A stretch of DNA of 8,850 bases, from contig CANKOT010000087.1 of NCBI GenBank assembly GCA_947484245.1, forward strand, positions 1-8,850, read 5' to 3'. The notes beneath the pieces are model-generated. The model made no database searches. It saw only the letters and a list, made by a program, of their open reading frames with translations, and had not been told where the DNA came from. The position numbers were made by a program, and so were the translations under genes. This DNA is from Comamonadaceae bacterium (lineage in GTDB: Bacteria; Pseudomonadota; Gammaproteobacteria; Burkholderiales; Burkholderiaceae). Of the stretch, positions 1 to 8,171 are shown piece after piece (positions within the stretch are counted from its first letter, which is position 1; the number at the start of each line of letters is the position of its first letter).

Positions 1-391
1 CATGGTCATGCGTTATGGCATGACCACTGCCTTGGGCCCCATGGTCTATGCCGAAAATGAAGGCGAAGTGTTTTTGGGTCGCTCTGTCACCAAGACCACC
101 AACATGTCCGAGTCCACCATGCAAAAGGTGGACGCTGAAGTGCGCCGCATCATTGATGAGCAGTACAAATTGGCGCGCAGCTTAATTGAAGAGCACAGCG
201 ACAAGATGCACGCCATGGCCAAGGCCTTGTTAGAGTGGGAAACCATTGACGTCACTCAGCTTGACGACATCATGGCCGGTCGTGAACCCAAGGCCCCCAA
301 AGATTGGACGCCCCGCATTCCACCTTCGGGCAGCGACGACGCGGGTGCACCACCTGCCGTTAAAGTCGATCCAGAGCCTAACGCGGCTTGA
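1..391 (+). CDS. ftsH: ATP-dependent zinc metalloprotease FtsH, C-terminal part (5' end outside window)
   Basis: This is the last 129 codons of FtsH, the inner-membrane AAA+ zinc protease that degrades misfolded membrane proteins and regulators such as LpxC in E. coli. Only the end of the cytoplasmic protease domain is visible. Family-typical segments are GMTTALGPMVYAENEGEVF and GRSVTKTTNMSESTM, followed by a helical stretch (VDAEVRRIIDEQYKLARSLI) and ETIDVTQLDDIMAGRE, which match the known FtsH C-terminal pattern. The Walker A/B motifs, the HEXXH zinc site and the membrane segments lie upstream of the window. The last 35 or so residues form a Pro/Asp/Ala-rich, probably disordered tail, as in other FtsH proteins. 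The reading frame starts at base 2 and ends with TGA at 389-391. Downstream folP and glmM keep the E. coli-like order. Confidence 0.96.
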   Translation, partial: MVMRYGMTTALGPMVYAENEGEVFLGRSVTKTTNMSESTMQKVDAEVRRIIDEQYKLARSLIEEHSDKMHAMAKALLEWETIDVTQLDDIMAGREPKAPKDWTPRIPPSGSDDAGAPPAVKVDPEPNAA

Positions 392-405
392 TCTCATTCA
401 ACATT

Positions 406-432
406 AACGGGGCTTAGGCCCCGTTGCTCTTT
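406..432 (+). terminator. GC-rich hairpin between ftsH and folP, possible weak terminator or attenuator
   Basis: A perfect 8-bp stem (AACGGGGC at 406-413 pairing with GCCCCGTT at 418-425) closes a TTAG tetraloop. It is followed by GCTCTTTCTC, which is pyrimidine-rich but not a true run of Ts. The stem begins 15 bases after the ftsH stop and ends 16 bases before the preferred folP ATG. It could terminate part of the ftsH transcription, protect the ftsH mRNA 3' end or act as a processing site. Strong termination looks unlikely because the T tract is interrupted. Confidence 0.5.
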
Positions 433-441
433 CTCAACGCC

Positions 442-1290
442 ATGCCCCAGACCATTTGGCAGACATCCCGATTCAAGCTTGACTTGTCTCAGCCCAAGGT
501 CATGGCCATTGTGAACCTAACCCCCGACTCCTTTTCTGATGGTGGGCGCAACAGCGGCATGTCTGCCGCGCTTCACAATGCGCAAGCCATGCTGGCGCAG
601 GGCGCCGATATTTTGGACATTGGCGGAGAGTCATCGCGGCCAGGAGCAGAGCCTGTGAGTGTGGAGGAGGAGTTGAGCCGTGTCTTGCCGTTTTTACGCG
701 AGGCCATTACTTGGAAGGTTCCGATCTCGGTTGACACCTACAAAAGTGAGGTGATGCAAGCTGCTTTAGATCTTGGAGCCGACATCGTCAACGACATTTG
801 GGCTTTGCGGCAAGCAGGGGCCAGACAGGTGGTGGCCCAACATGGGCAATGCGGTGTTTGCTTGATGCACATGCACCGTGATCCTCAAACCATGTTGGAG
901 CAGCCCATGGAGGGTGATGTGCTTGAGCCTGTCAAAACTTTCTTGTCGCAACAAGTCTCGGAGTTGAAAGCCAGTGGTGTTCAGGCCAACCGCATCGTCT
1001 TGGACCCAGGCATTGGCTTTGGCAAAACATGGGTTCAAAATTTGAGTCTGCTGCAGCACCAAGCTGAGTTTTTGGCCTTGGGTTATCCCTTGTTGGCTGG
1101 GTGGTCGCGCAAGGGCACTTTGGGTAAAATCACGGCCATCAAGGGCCAGGCACCAGAAGCGCAAGACAGGATAGGGGCCAGTGTGGCTGCCGCACTCATT
1201 GCGGTTCAAAATGGCGCTTCAGTGGTGCGCGTTCACGATGTGAAAGAAACAGTCCAGGCCTTGCGTGTTTGGCAGGCTTTGAAGATTTAA
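442..1290 (+). CDS. folP: dihydropteroate synthase FolP
   Basis: FolP condenses 6-hydroxymethyl-7,8-dihydropterin diphosphate with p-aminobenzoate to give dihydropteroate in folate synthesis, and is the sulfonamide target. The ATG at 442 gives 282 residues, the same length as E. coli FolP. TIM-barrel motifs appear in order: [13 protein letters not shown] (N25), [11 protein letters not shown] (S65, R66), [10 protein letters not shown] (D98), [10 protein letters not shown] (N117), [10 protein letters not shown] (D188), GWSRKGTLG (K224) and [10 protein letters not shown] (R263, H265). These correspond to the pterin, pABA and phosphate ligands of the family. The loop reads SSRPG where E. coli has STRPG, a conservative change; I infer nothing about drug resistance from it. 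An in-frame TTG at 424 would add 6 residues but lies in the 3' arm of a hairpin, so ATG 442 is preferred. Neither start has a clear ribosome binding site. glmM starts 41 bases after the stop. Confidence 0.96.
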   Translation: MPQTIWQTSRFKLDLSQPKVMAIVNLTPDSFSDGGRNSGMSAALHNAQAMLAQGADILDIGGESSRPGAEPVSVEEELSRVLPFLREAITWKVPISVDTYKSEVMQAALDLGADIVNDIWALRQAGARQVVAQHGQCGVCLMHMHRDPQTMLEQPMEGDVLEPVKTFLSQQVSELKASGVQANRIVLDPGIGFGKTWVQNLSLLQHQAEFLALGYPLLAGWSRKGTLGKITAIKGQAPEAQDRIGASVAAALIAVQNGASVVRVHDVKETVQALRVWQALKI

Positions 1291-1307
1291 AATCAAGCCA
1301 TCTTCAA
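1279..1307 (+). repeat. inverted repeat spanning the folP stop codon
   Basis: TTGAAGAT at 1279-1286 is the exact reverse complement of ATCTTCAA at 1300-1307, giving an 8-bp stem with a 13-base AT-rich loop that holds most of the folP stop codon. No T run follows, so this is not an intrinsic terminator. It could form a weak mRNA hairpin between folP and glmM. An 8-bp AT-rich match may also be chance. Confidence 0.3.
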
Positions 1308-1331
1308 TCGATCCCAAAAAGAACAACAACC

Positions 1332-2675
1332 ATGACCAGAAAATACTTTGGAACCGATGGCATTCGCGGCACGGTCGGACAATCGCCGATCACCCCTGAC
1401 TTTGTCATGCGATTGGCCCACGCGGTTGGACGTGTTTTGCGACAAAAGGAAGATCACCCTGTGGTGTTGATCGGCAAAGACACGAGAATTTCTGGCTACA
1501 TGTTAGAGAGCGCTCTGGAATCTGGCTTTAACTCTGCAGGTGTTGATGTGGTTTTGTTGGGTCCTGTGCCCACGCCTGCTGTGGCCTACCTCACGCGTTC
1601 TCAGCGCGCATCGCTGGGCGTGGTCATAAGTGCAAGCCACAATCCCTATGACGACAACGGCATCAAATTTTTCAGTGCCAAGGGCACCAAGCTCAGTGAT
1701 GCTTGGGAGCTGTCGGTTGAAGCCTTGGTGGACGAGCCACCGGTTTGGGTCACTTCTGCCGAACTGGGCAAGACCAAGCGCTTAGACGATGCAGCGGGCC
1801 GCTACATTGAATTTTGCAAGAGCACTTTCAGCACCGACTTTACTTTGAAGGGCATGAAGATCGTGGTGGATGGGGCTCATGGCGCTGCCTATCAAATTGC
1901 GCCCAAGGTTTTTCATGAGCTCGGTGCAGATGTCATTGCCATAGGCTGTTCACCCGATGGTCTGAACATCAACAAAGGCGTGGGTGCAACGCACCCTGAA
2001 GCCTTGGTAGAGGCTGTCAAAGCACATCAAGCCGACTATGGCGTCGCTCTGGATGGGGATGCCGATAGACTGCAATTGGTTGACAAATCGGGACGTTTGT
2101 ACAACGGTGACGAGTTGCTTTATTTGATGGTCACCGATCGATTGGCGCGCGATGAAGTGGTTGCGGGCGTGGTGGGCACACTCATGACCAACATGGCTGT
2201 TGAAGTGGCTCTCAAACACAAAAAAATCCCTTTCATTCGCAGCAAAGTGGGCGACCGTTATGTTTTGGAAGCCCTGCAAGAAAATGCTTGGCTGCTGGGC
2301 GGTGAGGGATCTGGTCATTTGTTGGCTTTGGACAAGCACACCACTGGCGATGGCCTGATCAGTGCCTTGCAAGTGCTGCAGGCATGTGTGGCCACTGGCA
2401 AAAACATGGCCGAATTGTTAAGTGATGTGGTGTTGTTTCCTCAGGTCCTCATCAATGTGCGCTTAAGCAAAGATCAATTCAGCAAAGACGCAAATTGGGA
2501 GGACAACCCACAACTGGCGCAAGCTTTGAAAGAAGTAGAAGCAGAGCTGGCAGACACTGGCCGCGTTCTGATCAGGCCCAGTGGCACCGAGCCATTGGTT
2601 CGGGTGATGGTGGAGGCTCGTGATATGGCAATGGCGCAGCGCTGCGCCGAAAAACTCGCCAATACCTTGCGCTAA
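1332..2675 (+). CDS. glmM: phosphoglucosamine mutase GlmM
   Basis: GlmM converts glucosamine-6-phosphate to glucosamine-1-phosphate in the cytoplasm, on the route to UDP-GlcNAc for peptidoglycan and lipopolysaccharide. The product is 447 residues (E. coli 445). It begins [16 protein letters not shown], the standard start of the alpha-D-phosphohexomutase family. The catalytic phosphoserine is S102 in ISASHNP (residues 99-105), the same number as in E. coli. The Mg-binding loop DGDADR is at 241-246, the sugar-binding loop GGEGSGH at 323-329, and the phosphate-binding loop RPSGTEP at 415-421. All four domains are present and intact. Upstream in-frame codons back to 1269 overlap folP and match nothing in the family, so ATG 1332 is chosen. 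The ribosome binding site is poor: an A-rich leader (AAAAAGAACAACAACC). The gene converges on ppsR, 9 bases away. Confidence 0.98.
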   Translation: MTRKYFGTDGIRGTVGQSPITPDFVMRLAHAVGRVLRQKEDHPVVLIGKDTRISGYMLESALESGFNSAGVDVVLLGPVPTPAVAYLTRSQRASLGVVISASHNPYDDNGIKFFSAKGTKLSDAWELSVEALVDEPPVWVTSAELGKTKRLDDAAGRYIEFCKSTFSTDFTLKGMKIVVDGAHGAAYQIAPKVFHELGADVIAIGCSPDGLNINKGVGATHPEALVEAVKAHQADYGVALDGDADRLQLVDKSGRLYNGDELLYLMVTDRLARDEVVAGVVGTLMTNMAVEVALKHKKIPFIRSKVGDRYVLEALQENAWLLGGEGSGHLLALDKHTTGDGLISALQVLQACVATGKNMAELLSDVVLFPQVLINVRLSKDQFSKDANWEDNPQLAQALKEVEAELADTGRVLIRPSGTEPLVRVMVEARDMAMAQRCAEKLANTLR

Positions 2676-2684
2676 ATGAAGTCG

Positions 2685-3506
2685 TCAGTAAATCAAACGG
2701 TCGGGTTTGATTTCTTGAAGAATGGTGGTTGCAATTTCTTCAATTGATTTGGTGGTGGTCGACAGCCACACGATGCCAGAGCGGCGCATCATGGACTCGG
2801 CATCGGCTACTTCTTGTCGGCAGTTCTCCAAGCTGGCGTATTTGGAGTTGGGTCGTCTTTCAGTGCGAATTTCTGAAAGTCGTTCCGGATGAATCGTCAA
2901 GCCAAAAAGTTTTTTTCGATGAGGCACCAAGGCTGGGGGCAATTGCTTGCGCTCAAAGTCTTCGGGAATGAGCGGATAGTTGGCAGCTTTCAAACCGTGT
3001 TGCATAGCCAAGTAAAGACTGGTGGGCGTTTTGCCGCTTCTGCTCACGCCCACCAAGATCAGCTCTGCTGACTCCAAATCTCGGTCGGATTGACCGTCAT
3101 CGTGGGCCAATGAAAAGTTGATGGCCTCAATGCGATCGTGATAGTCCTTGCTTTTGCTGACATCCGAAAAACGGCCGACCCGGTGGTGGGATTTGATGCC
3201 CAACTCGTCTTCCAAGGGGTGAACAAAGGTACCAAACATGTCGAGCAGCATGCCCTTGCAACCTGCGCGAATTACGTCGAGAACTTCCATGTTCACCAAA
3301 GTAGTGAATACGATGGGCTTGATGTTCTCAATTTCTGCGGTGTGATTGATTAGGCGCACCGCTTGGTGTGCTTTGTCGGCGCTGTTAGTAAAGGGGAGTC
3401 GGATGTATCTGGTTTTCAACTCAAATTGAGCCAAGATGGCCTTGCCAAAGGCCTCGGCTGTGATTCCGGTGCCGTCGGAGATGAAAAAAACGGTTCTATT
3501 TGGCAT
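2685..3506 (-). CDS. ppsR: PEP synthase regulatory protein PpsR (bifunctional kinase/pyrophosphorylase, DUF299)
   Basis: PpsR inactivates PEP synthase by ADP-dependent phosphorylation of a threonine next to the catalytic histidine, and reactivates it by Pi-dependent removal of that phosphate, forming PPi. The chosen start at 3506 gives 273 residues (E. coli 277) beginning [20 protein letters not shown], the family's usual N-terminus. A P-loop-like GVSRSGKT sits at residues 153-160, followed by [33 protein letters not shown] (125-138) is also family-typical. An ATG at 3590 would add 28 residues with no family resemblance and is not preferred. Neither start has a clear Shine-Dalgarno sequence. 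The gene is divergent from ppsA, its expected substrate, with 154 bases between the two starts. Plant PPDK regulatory proteins are homologous, but adjacency to ppsA settles the partner. Confidence 0.95.
   Translation of the reverse strand: MPNRTVFFISDGTGITAEAFGKAILAQFELKTRYIRLPFTNSADKAHQAVRLINHTAEIENIKPIVFTTLVNMEVLDVIRAGCKGMLLDMFGTFVHPLEDELGIKSHHRVGRFSDVSKSKDYHDRIEAINFSLAHDDGQSDRDLESAELILVGVSRSGKTPTSLYLAMQHGLKAANYPLIPEDFERKQLPPALVPHRKKLFGLTIHPERLSEIRTERRPNSKYASLENCRQEVADAESMMRRSGIVWLSTTTKSIEEIATTILQEIKPDRLIY
2690..2716 (+). terminator. candidate glmM terminator inside the 3' end of ppsR
   Basis: A perfect 9-bp stem (AAATCAAAC at 2690-2698 with GTTTGATTT at 2705-2713) closes a 6-base loop GGTCGG, and CTT follows on the plus strand. 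It starts 15 bases after the glmM stop and lies inside the last codons of the opposing ppsR gene. The stem is AT-rich and the T-run is mostly part of the stem, so termination strength is uncertain. On the minus strand the same dyad ends 3 bases before the ppsR stop, is followed by only ACTGACG, and would be a poor terminator. Confidence 0.4.
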
Positions 3507-3660
3507 TGGTGAAATTTTAACGTTGGGTTGGCTGAGTTGCGACCTAAAATCTAATTCATTATCTACCGCCTGCTGGCGTCCAGAAGTCACATCTAAAAAG
3601 AATCAAGATTCTGGAAGTTGGTTCGGGCTGAAAGTGCCGTTTTTTAACTTTGGAGCTTTT
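3507..3660. promoter_or_regulatory. divergent ppsR/ppsA control region with candidate promoters
   Basis: This 154-base gap must carry both promoters. On the plus strand, TTGGCT (3528-3533) and TCTAAT (3550-3555) are separated by 16 bases and could be a sigma-70 promoter for ppsA, leaving a leader of about 100 bases. On the minus strand, GATAAT (complement of 3558-3563) is a possible -10 for ppsR but lacks a good -35. The two -10 candidates nearly touch, so the promoters would oppose each other. A dyad AGAATC-AA-GATTCT at 3599-3612 and a smaller one, CGCC-TGCT-GGCG at 3567-3578, could be operators. All assignments come from inspection only. Confidence 0.4.
3652..3655 (+). promoter_or_regulatory. 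ppsA ribosome binding site
   Basis: GGAG lies 5 bases before the ATG at 3661. It decides the start of ppsA against in-frame upstream codons that extend back to 3436, into the antisense strand of ppsR. Confidence 0.75.
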
Positions 3661-6057
3661 ATGTCTAACCTCTTCGCAAAGGACGCTTTGGTCGTTCCCT
3701 TCGAACTACTTCGAATGACCGATGTAGAGTCTGTGGGCGGAAAAAATGCCAGCTTGGGCGAGATGATTTCGCAATTGCCTAATGGTGTGCGCGTGCCCAC
3801 AGGTTTTGCCACAACGGCCCATGCCTTTCGGGCGTTTTTAAAGCACGACGGCTTGGTCGAACGCATCAATCAAAAGTTGGATGCTTTGGATGTTGAAGAC
3901 GTTCGAGCCTTGTCGGTTGCAGGTGCTGAAATTCGCCAGATGGTAGAGGCTCAGCCGTTCCCGGCTGATCTTGAGAAAGCCATTCGAGAACAGTTTGCCG
4001 ATCTCAGCTTGGGCAATGCGCTAGCTTCGTTTGCGGTTCGTTCTTCGGCAACCGCCGAAGATTTGCCCGACGCTTCTTTTGCCGGGCAACAAGAAACCTT
4101 CTTGAACGTGGTGGGCATTGAAGACATTCTTTACAAAATGAAAGAGGTGTTTGCCTCTTTGTACAACGACCGAGCCATCAGTTACCGCGTTCACAAAGGT
4201 TTTGCGCATGCAGAAGTGGCCTTGTCTGCGGGGGTGCAGCGCATGGTCCGATCTGACTTGGGCACAGCCGGTGTCATGTTCACCATCGATACCGAAACAG
4301 GTTTTGAAGAGGTGGTGTTCATCACTTCCAGCTATGGCTTGGGCGAAACCGTGGTTCAAGGCGCGGTCAATCCCGACGAGTTTTATGTGCACAAGCCCAT
4401 GTTGGCCGCTGGCAAAAATGCGGTCATTCGGCGTAATTTGGGCTCCAAGCTCATTCAAATGATTTTTTCAACACCCGAGGAAAAAGCAGCTTCAGGCAAG
4501 CTGGTCAAAACCATCGATGTGGCCATGGAATTGCGCAACCGTTACTCACTCACCGATGCCGACGTGACCCTATTGGCGCAATATGCCATGGTGATTGAAA
4601 AGCACTACGGCCGCCCCATGGACATTGAGTGGGGCAAGGACGGCACGGATGGCCTGCTTTACATATTGCAAGCGCGTCCAGAAACTGTGAAGAGTCAGTC
4701 CAAGGGCACGGCCGAGTTGCGCTACAAACTCAAAGGTACGGGCACCATTTTGGCTGAAGGCCGCGCCATTGGCCAAAAAATTGGCACTGGCCCTGTGCGT
4801 TTGGTCCACAAAATTTCTGAAATGGACCAAGTCCAACCTGGCGATGTGCTCGTCACCGACATGACCGACCCCAACTGGGAACCTGTCATGAAGCGCGCCA
4901 GCGCCATAGTGACCAACCGAGGAGGGCGTACATGCCACGCGGCCATCATTGCTCGCGAGTTGGGCATTCCTGCTGTGGTGGGTTGTGGCAATGCCACCGA
5001 GCTATTGAAAGACGGCACGCTGGTCACGGTCAGTTGTGCAGAGGGCGATACCGGCCGAATTTACGACAGTTTACTTGAAACAGAAGTGACCGAGGTTGTT
5101 CGCGGCACCATGCCCGATATTGCAACCAAGATCATGATGAACGTGGGCAATCCACAATTGGCGTTTGATTTTGCCCAACTGCCCAATCAAGGTGTCGGCC
5201 TTGCACGCTTGGAATTCATCATCAACAACAACATTGGCGTACACCCTAAAGCCATTTTGGACTACCCCAACATCGATGCTGATTTGAAAAAGGCAGTTGA
5301 GTCTGTCGCGCGCGGACACGCATCGCCCAAGGCTTTTTACATCGACAAAGTGACCGAAGGTGTGGCCTGCATTGCAGCCGCTTTCTGGCCTAAGCCAGTC
5401 ATTGTTCGCTTGTCAGACTTTAAGAGCAATGAATACCGCAAACTTATTGGTGGCAGCCGCTACGAACCCGAAGAGGAAAACCCCATGCTGGGCTTTCGCG
5501 GCGCGGCGCGTTACATCAGCCAAGACTTTGGTGAAGCGTTTGCCATGGAGTGCCAAGCCATCAAGCGTGTGCGTGGTGAGATGGGGCTCACCAATGTGCA
5601 GGTCATGGTTCCGTTTGTGCGCACCTTGGGCCAGGCCGATCGGGTCACGCAGTTGTTGGCCAAGCACGGTCTTCAGCGCGGCCAAGACGACTTGAAAGTC
5701 ATCATGATGTGCGAAGTGCCCAGCAATGCCATCTTGGCTGAAAAGTTTTTAGAATTTTTCGACGGATTCTCCATCGGCTCCAACGACCTGACTCAACTCA
5801 CCTTAGGCTTAGACCGGGACTCTGGTTTGGAGTTGCTTGCGGTCGATTTTGACGAGCGTGATCTGGCAGTTAAAACCTTGATTTCTCAGGCCATCAACGC
5901 CTGTCTGAGCCAAGGCAAATATGTGGGCATTTGCGGTCAAGGCCCCAGTGACCACCCCGACTTTGCACGTTGGCTCATGGTGCAGGGCATCAGCTCAATC
6001 TCTTTGAATCCCGACACCGTCGTTGAAACCTGGATGCAGCTAGGAAAAGCAGATTGA
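3661..6057 (+). CDS. ppsA: phosphoenolpyruvate synthase (pyruvate, water dikinase) PpsA
   Basis: PpsA makes PEP from pyruvate and ATP (releasing AMP and Pi), the entry to gluconeogenesis from C3 substrates. The product is 798 residues (E. coli 792). The N-terminal ATP-grasp/pyruvate phosphate dikinase domain covers about residues 10-345 ([11 protein letters not shown] 25-35; [20 protein letters not shown] 124-143; DIEWGKDG 321-328; [11 protein letters not shown] 335-345). The swivelling phosphohistidine domain contains [19 protein letters not shown], with catalytic H426. T424 corresponds to the threonine modified by PpsR in E. coli (T419/H421). The C-terminal PEP-utilising TIM barrel covers about 485-795 ([41 protein letters not shown] with C758). 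The start is fixed by homology ([17 protein letters not shown]) and a GGAG site. The stop overlaps the symporter start. Pyruvate phosphate dikinase is excluded by the shorter length and the PpsR pairing. Confidence 0.98.
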   Translation: MSNLFAKDALVVPFELLRMTDVESVGGKNASLGEMISQLPNGVRVPTGFATTAHAFRAFLKHDGLVERINQKLDALDVEDVRALSVAGAEIRQMVEAQPFPADLEKAIREQFADLSLGNALASFAVRSSATAEDLPDASFAGQQETFLNVVGIEDILYKMKEVFASLYNDRAISYRVHKGFAHAEVALSAGVQRMVRSDLGTAGVMFTIDTETGFEEVVFITSSYGLGETVVQGAVNPDEFYVHKPMLAAGKNAVIRRNLGSKLIQMIFSTPEEKAASGKLVKTIDVAMELRNRYSLTDADVTLLAQYAMVIEKHYGRPMDIEWGKDGTDGLLYILQARPETVKSQSKGTAELRYKLKGTGTILAEGRAIGQKIGTGPVRLVHKISEMDQVQPGDVLVTDMTDPNWEPVMKRASAIVTNRGGRTCHAAIIARELGIPAVVGCGNATELLKDGTLVTVSCAEGDTGRIYDSLLETEVTEVVRGTMPDIATKIMMNVGNPQLAFDFAQLPNQGVGLARLEFIINNNIGVHPKAILDYPNIDADLKKAVESVARGHASPKAFYIDKVTEGVACIAAAFWPKPVIVRLSDFKSNEYRKLIGGSRYEPEEENPMLGFRGAARYISQDFGEAFAMECQAIKRVRGEMGLTNVQVMVPFVRTLGQADRVTQLLAKHGLQRGQDDLKVIMMCEVPSNAILAEKFLEFFDGFSIGSNDLTQLTLGLDRDSGLELLAVDFDERDLAVKTLISQAINACLSQGKYVGICGQGPSDHPDFARWLMVQGISSISLNPDTVVETWMQLGKAD
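6042..6056 (+). promoter_or_regulatory. ribosome binding site and TTG start of the symporter, inside the ppsA end
   Basis: AGGA at 6042-6045 lies 8 bases before the TTG at 6054-6056. The TTG overlaps the ppsA stop TGA (6055-6057), giving a TTGA overlap like the common ATGA coupling. The next in-frame ATG is codon 36, inside the first membrane segment, so the TTG is the best start and translational coupling to ppsA is likely. Confidence 0.75.
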
Positions 6058-8171
6058 AATCAGAGACATCTTTCCAAAAAAAATATGCCGCTTACCAGTG
6101 GCGATTGCATCGCAATGTCTTGATCTATGTGGTGTTGCTGCTTTTTTTGATAGGTGTCATGGCATGGTCAGAACATGAGGGACTTTCCAGAAATTTGATT
6201 GGCCCCATTTTCTTATTCTCGACGGTCATGATTTATGCCCTGATCGGTGTCACAGGGCGCACTTCGGATGCCGAGGAATATTATGTGGCTGGCAGGCGTA
6301 TCCCTGCGTTTTACAACGGCATGGCCACAGCTGCCGATTGGATGAGTGCAGCATCTTTTATCAGCTTGGCGGGCGCTCTTTATTTGCAAGGATTTTCGGG
6401 CACTGGTGGCCAAGCGGGTGGCTTGGCATATGTCATGGGCTGGACGGGTGGATTTTGCTTGGTGGCCTTGCTCATCGCCCCTCACTTGCGGTCTATGAAC
6501 TTGTATACCTTGCCCGATTTTTTCAGCCAACGCTATGGGGGACGTTGGCCAAGGCTGTTGGCTGCCTGGTCTGCCATTTTGTGTTCATTCACCTATGTGG
6601 TGGCCCAAATTTATGGCATTGGCCTCATTGCCTCACGGCTCACAGGTGTCCAGTTTGAAATTGGTATTTTGCTGGGACTGGGTGGCGTTTTGTTGTGCTC
6701 CTTTTTGGGCGGCATGCGCGCGATCACATGGACGCAAGTAGCCCAGTACATCATTTTGCTGATGGCATTTTTAATACCCGTTTCATGGCTGGCTTACAAA
6801 CAATTGGGAACGCCTTGGGCGCCTGTGGCGTATGGCTCGCAGCTCTCCAAGATTGCCGAACTTGAGCAAAAACTCATTGCCGATCCGTCTGAATTGGCAG
6901 TGCGGCAAGAGTATTACCGCCGCGCAGAGGTGCTGCGCGCCAAACTAGAGAATGTTGAAGAGTCACTTTTAAAAGAGCGACAGAGCCTTGAACAAAGAGT
7001 ACGCGATTTGAAAGTTCAAAACGCAGAGTATTCAGCCATTTCAAAAGTCCGCCGCGAGCTGCAAGCTTTGCCGAAAAACGCCGCATCAGCCAAAGAGGTA
7101 TGGCAAAAAGCCATGCTAGACAATTACGAGCGATCCCAAGTTTTAGGTGGCATGCCGCTTCATGGCAGGCCTTTTCAGGGAGAGCCTGATGGCAGCCCCC
7201 AAGAGCAAGAAATTTATCAGTACTCACGGATCAATTTTGTCGCACTCATTTTTTGCCTGATGGCGGGCACTGCTGGCTTGCCGCACTTGCTCACGCGCTT
7301 CTACACGGTTCCGGATGAGTCTGAAGCTCGATTGTCAGTTGCTTGGTCTTTGTTGTTCATTGCCATCTTGTATTTGAGTGCGCCTGCATTGGCGGTGCTT
7401 GTGAAGTTTGAAGTCATGAATAATTTGGTGGGCAGTTCTTTTTCAGAATTGCCCCATTGGCTGGCGCAGTGGGCTCGCGTCGACAGTGCCTTGGTCGAAG
7501 TGTCCGATGTCAACCGCGATGGCATCTTGCAATTTGGAGAGCTTAAGTTGGGTGCTGACATGATCATGCTGGCCAGTCCCGAAATGGCAGGCTTGCCCTA
7601 TGTGATTTCAGGTTTGGTTGCGGCAGGGGGTTTTGCAGCAGCATTGTCCACTGCCGACGGCCTTCTGCTAACCATCAGCAACGCCTTTGTTCATGACATG
7701 CGCTTGGGGTCAAAAAATGGCATCGAGACTGAAGAGGGGCGTGTCATTTTGTCGAAATTTGCACTGCTAGCCGTTGCCATGTGCGCCGCCATGGTGGCAG
7801 CTTGGAAGCCAGCAGAAATTTTGGCTTTGGTCTCCGCTTCTTTTTCTTTGGCAGCTTCTGCCTTTTTTCCGGGCATGGTGATGGGTATTTTTTGGAAGAA
7901 CGCTAGTCGAAAAGGGGTTGTTTTGGGGATGTTGTTGGGCTTGGGTGTCACGATTTGCTACATGATTTTCAATGCATCGACTGTTCGAATTGCCCTCGAT
8001 TGGCCAGCTGAGACTGGCTTATTTTTTGGAATTCAGCCCATTTCAGCTGGCATTTTGGGGGTGCCAGTTGGATTTTTGGCCATTTTCTTGGGCAGTTGTT
8101 TGTGGCCTGACCGTTCCGATTTGATCGCAGGACAAGATTCCCCCTCTCAAAACCCCTTTCCAGGCCTTTAA
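6054..8171 (+). CDS. sodium/solute symporter (SSF/SLC5 family, VC_2705-like large type) with periplasmic inserts
   Basis: This is a 705-residue inner-membrane transporter of the sodium:solute symporter family, often annotated as cation/acetate symporter. Signature segments are [20 protein letters not shown] (72-91), [13 protein letters not shown] (95-107), [13 protein letters not shown] (216-228) and [16 protein letters not shown] (525-540), where S532/T533 are in the expected Na2-site region. I count about 14 membrane segments. The N-terminus (RLHR before the first segment) and the loops with [21 protein letters not shown] and KNASRK fit cytoplasmic positions. Two large loops then fall in the periplasm: residues ~250-390, charged and helical, and ~452-510, holding an EF-hand-like loop [12 protein letters not shown] (485-496). 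Start is TTG 6054, overlapping ppsA. The substrate cannot be read from sequence; acetate, pyruvate or lactate is plausible beside ppsA. No separate DUF4212 small subunit is present in the window. Confidence 0.9.
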   Translation: MKSETSFQKKYAAYQWRLHRNVLIYVVLLLFLIGVMAWSEHEGLSRNLIGPIFLFSTVMIYALIGVTGRTSDAEEYYVAGRRIPAFYNGMATAADWMSAASFISLAGALYLQGFSGTGGQAGGLAYVMGWTGGFCLVALLIAPHLRSMNLYTLPDFFSQRYGGRWPRLLAAWSAILCSFTYVVAQIYGIGLIASRLTGVQFEIGILLGLGGVLLCSFLGGMRAITWTQVAQYIILLMAFLIPVSWLAYKQLGTPWAPVAYGSQLSKIAELEQKLIADPSELAVRQEYYRRAEVLRAKLENVEESLLKERQSLEQRVRDLKVQNAEYSAISKVRRELQALPKNAASAKEVWQKAMLDNYERSQVLGGMPLHGRPFQGEPDGSPQEQEIYQYSRINFVALIFCLMAGTAGLPHLLTRFYTVPDESEARLSVAWSLLFIAILYLSAPALAVLVKFEVMNNLVGSSFSELPHWLAQWARVDSALVEVSDVNRDGILQFGELKLGADMIMLASPEMAGLPYVISGLVAAGGFAAALSTADGLLLTISNAFVHDMRLGSKNGIETEEGRVILSKFALLAVAMCAAMVAAWKPAEILALVSASFSLAASAFFPGMVMGIFWKNASRKGVVLGMLLGLGVTICYMIFNASTVRIALDWPAETGLFFGIQPISAGILGVPVGFLAIFLGSCLWPDRSDLIAGQDSPSQNPFPGL

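Noticed and set aside
424..441. TTG at 424 as folP start
   Set aside because: It lies in the 3' arm of the GC hairpin with no ribosome binding site; ATG 442 gives the expected 282 residues.
766..1209. Minus-strand open frame of 147 codons inside folP
   Set aside because: It is antisense to conserved FolP motifs; its composition looks like a by-product of codon use in the sense gene.
1950..2372. Minus-strand open frame of 140 codons inside glmM
   Set aside because: It is antisense to the conserved GlmM catalytic region, with no recognisable protein features.
3507..3590. 28-residue N-terminal extension of PpsR from an ATG at 3590
   Set aside because: The family normally begins at the [14 protein letters not shown] segment; the extension has no recognisable similarity and no ribosome binding site.
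3436..3660. In-frame extension of ppsA upstream of 3661 (75 codons)
   Set aside because: It runs antisense to the start of ppsR, matches no PpsA N-terminus, and the ATG at 3661 has a good GGAG site and the family's usual first residues.
4021..4458. Long open frame on the minus strand inside ppsA (145 codons)
   Set aside because: It lies wholly antisense to a strongly conserved PpsA segment, resembles no known protein and has no gene context.
6840..7217. Symporter insert as a foreign domain or gene fusion event
   Set aside because: No frame disturbance, repeats or clear base-composition shift is visible at its edges, and I recall similar inserts in related beta-proteobacterial symporters, so recent insertion is not supported.
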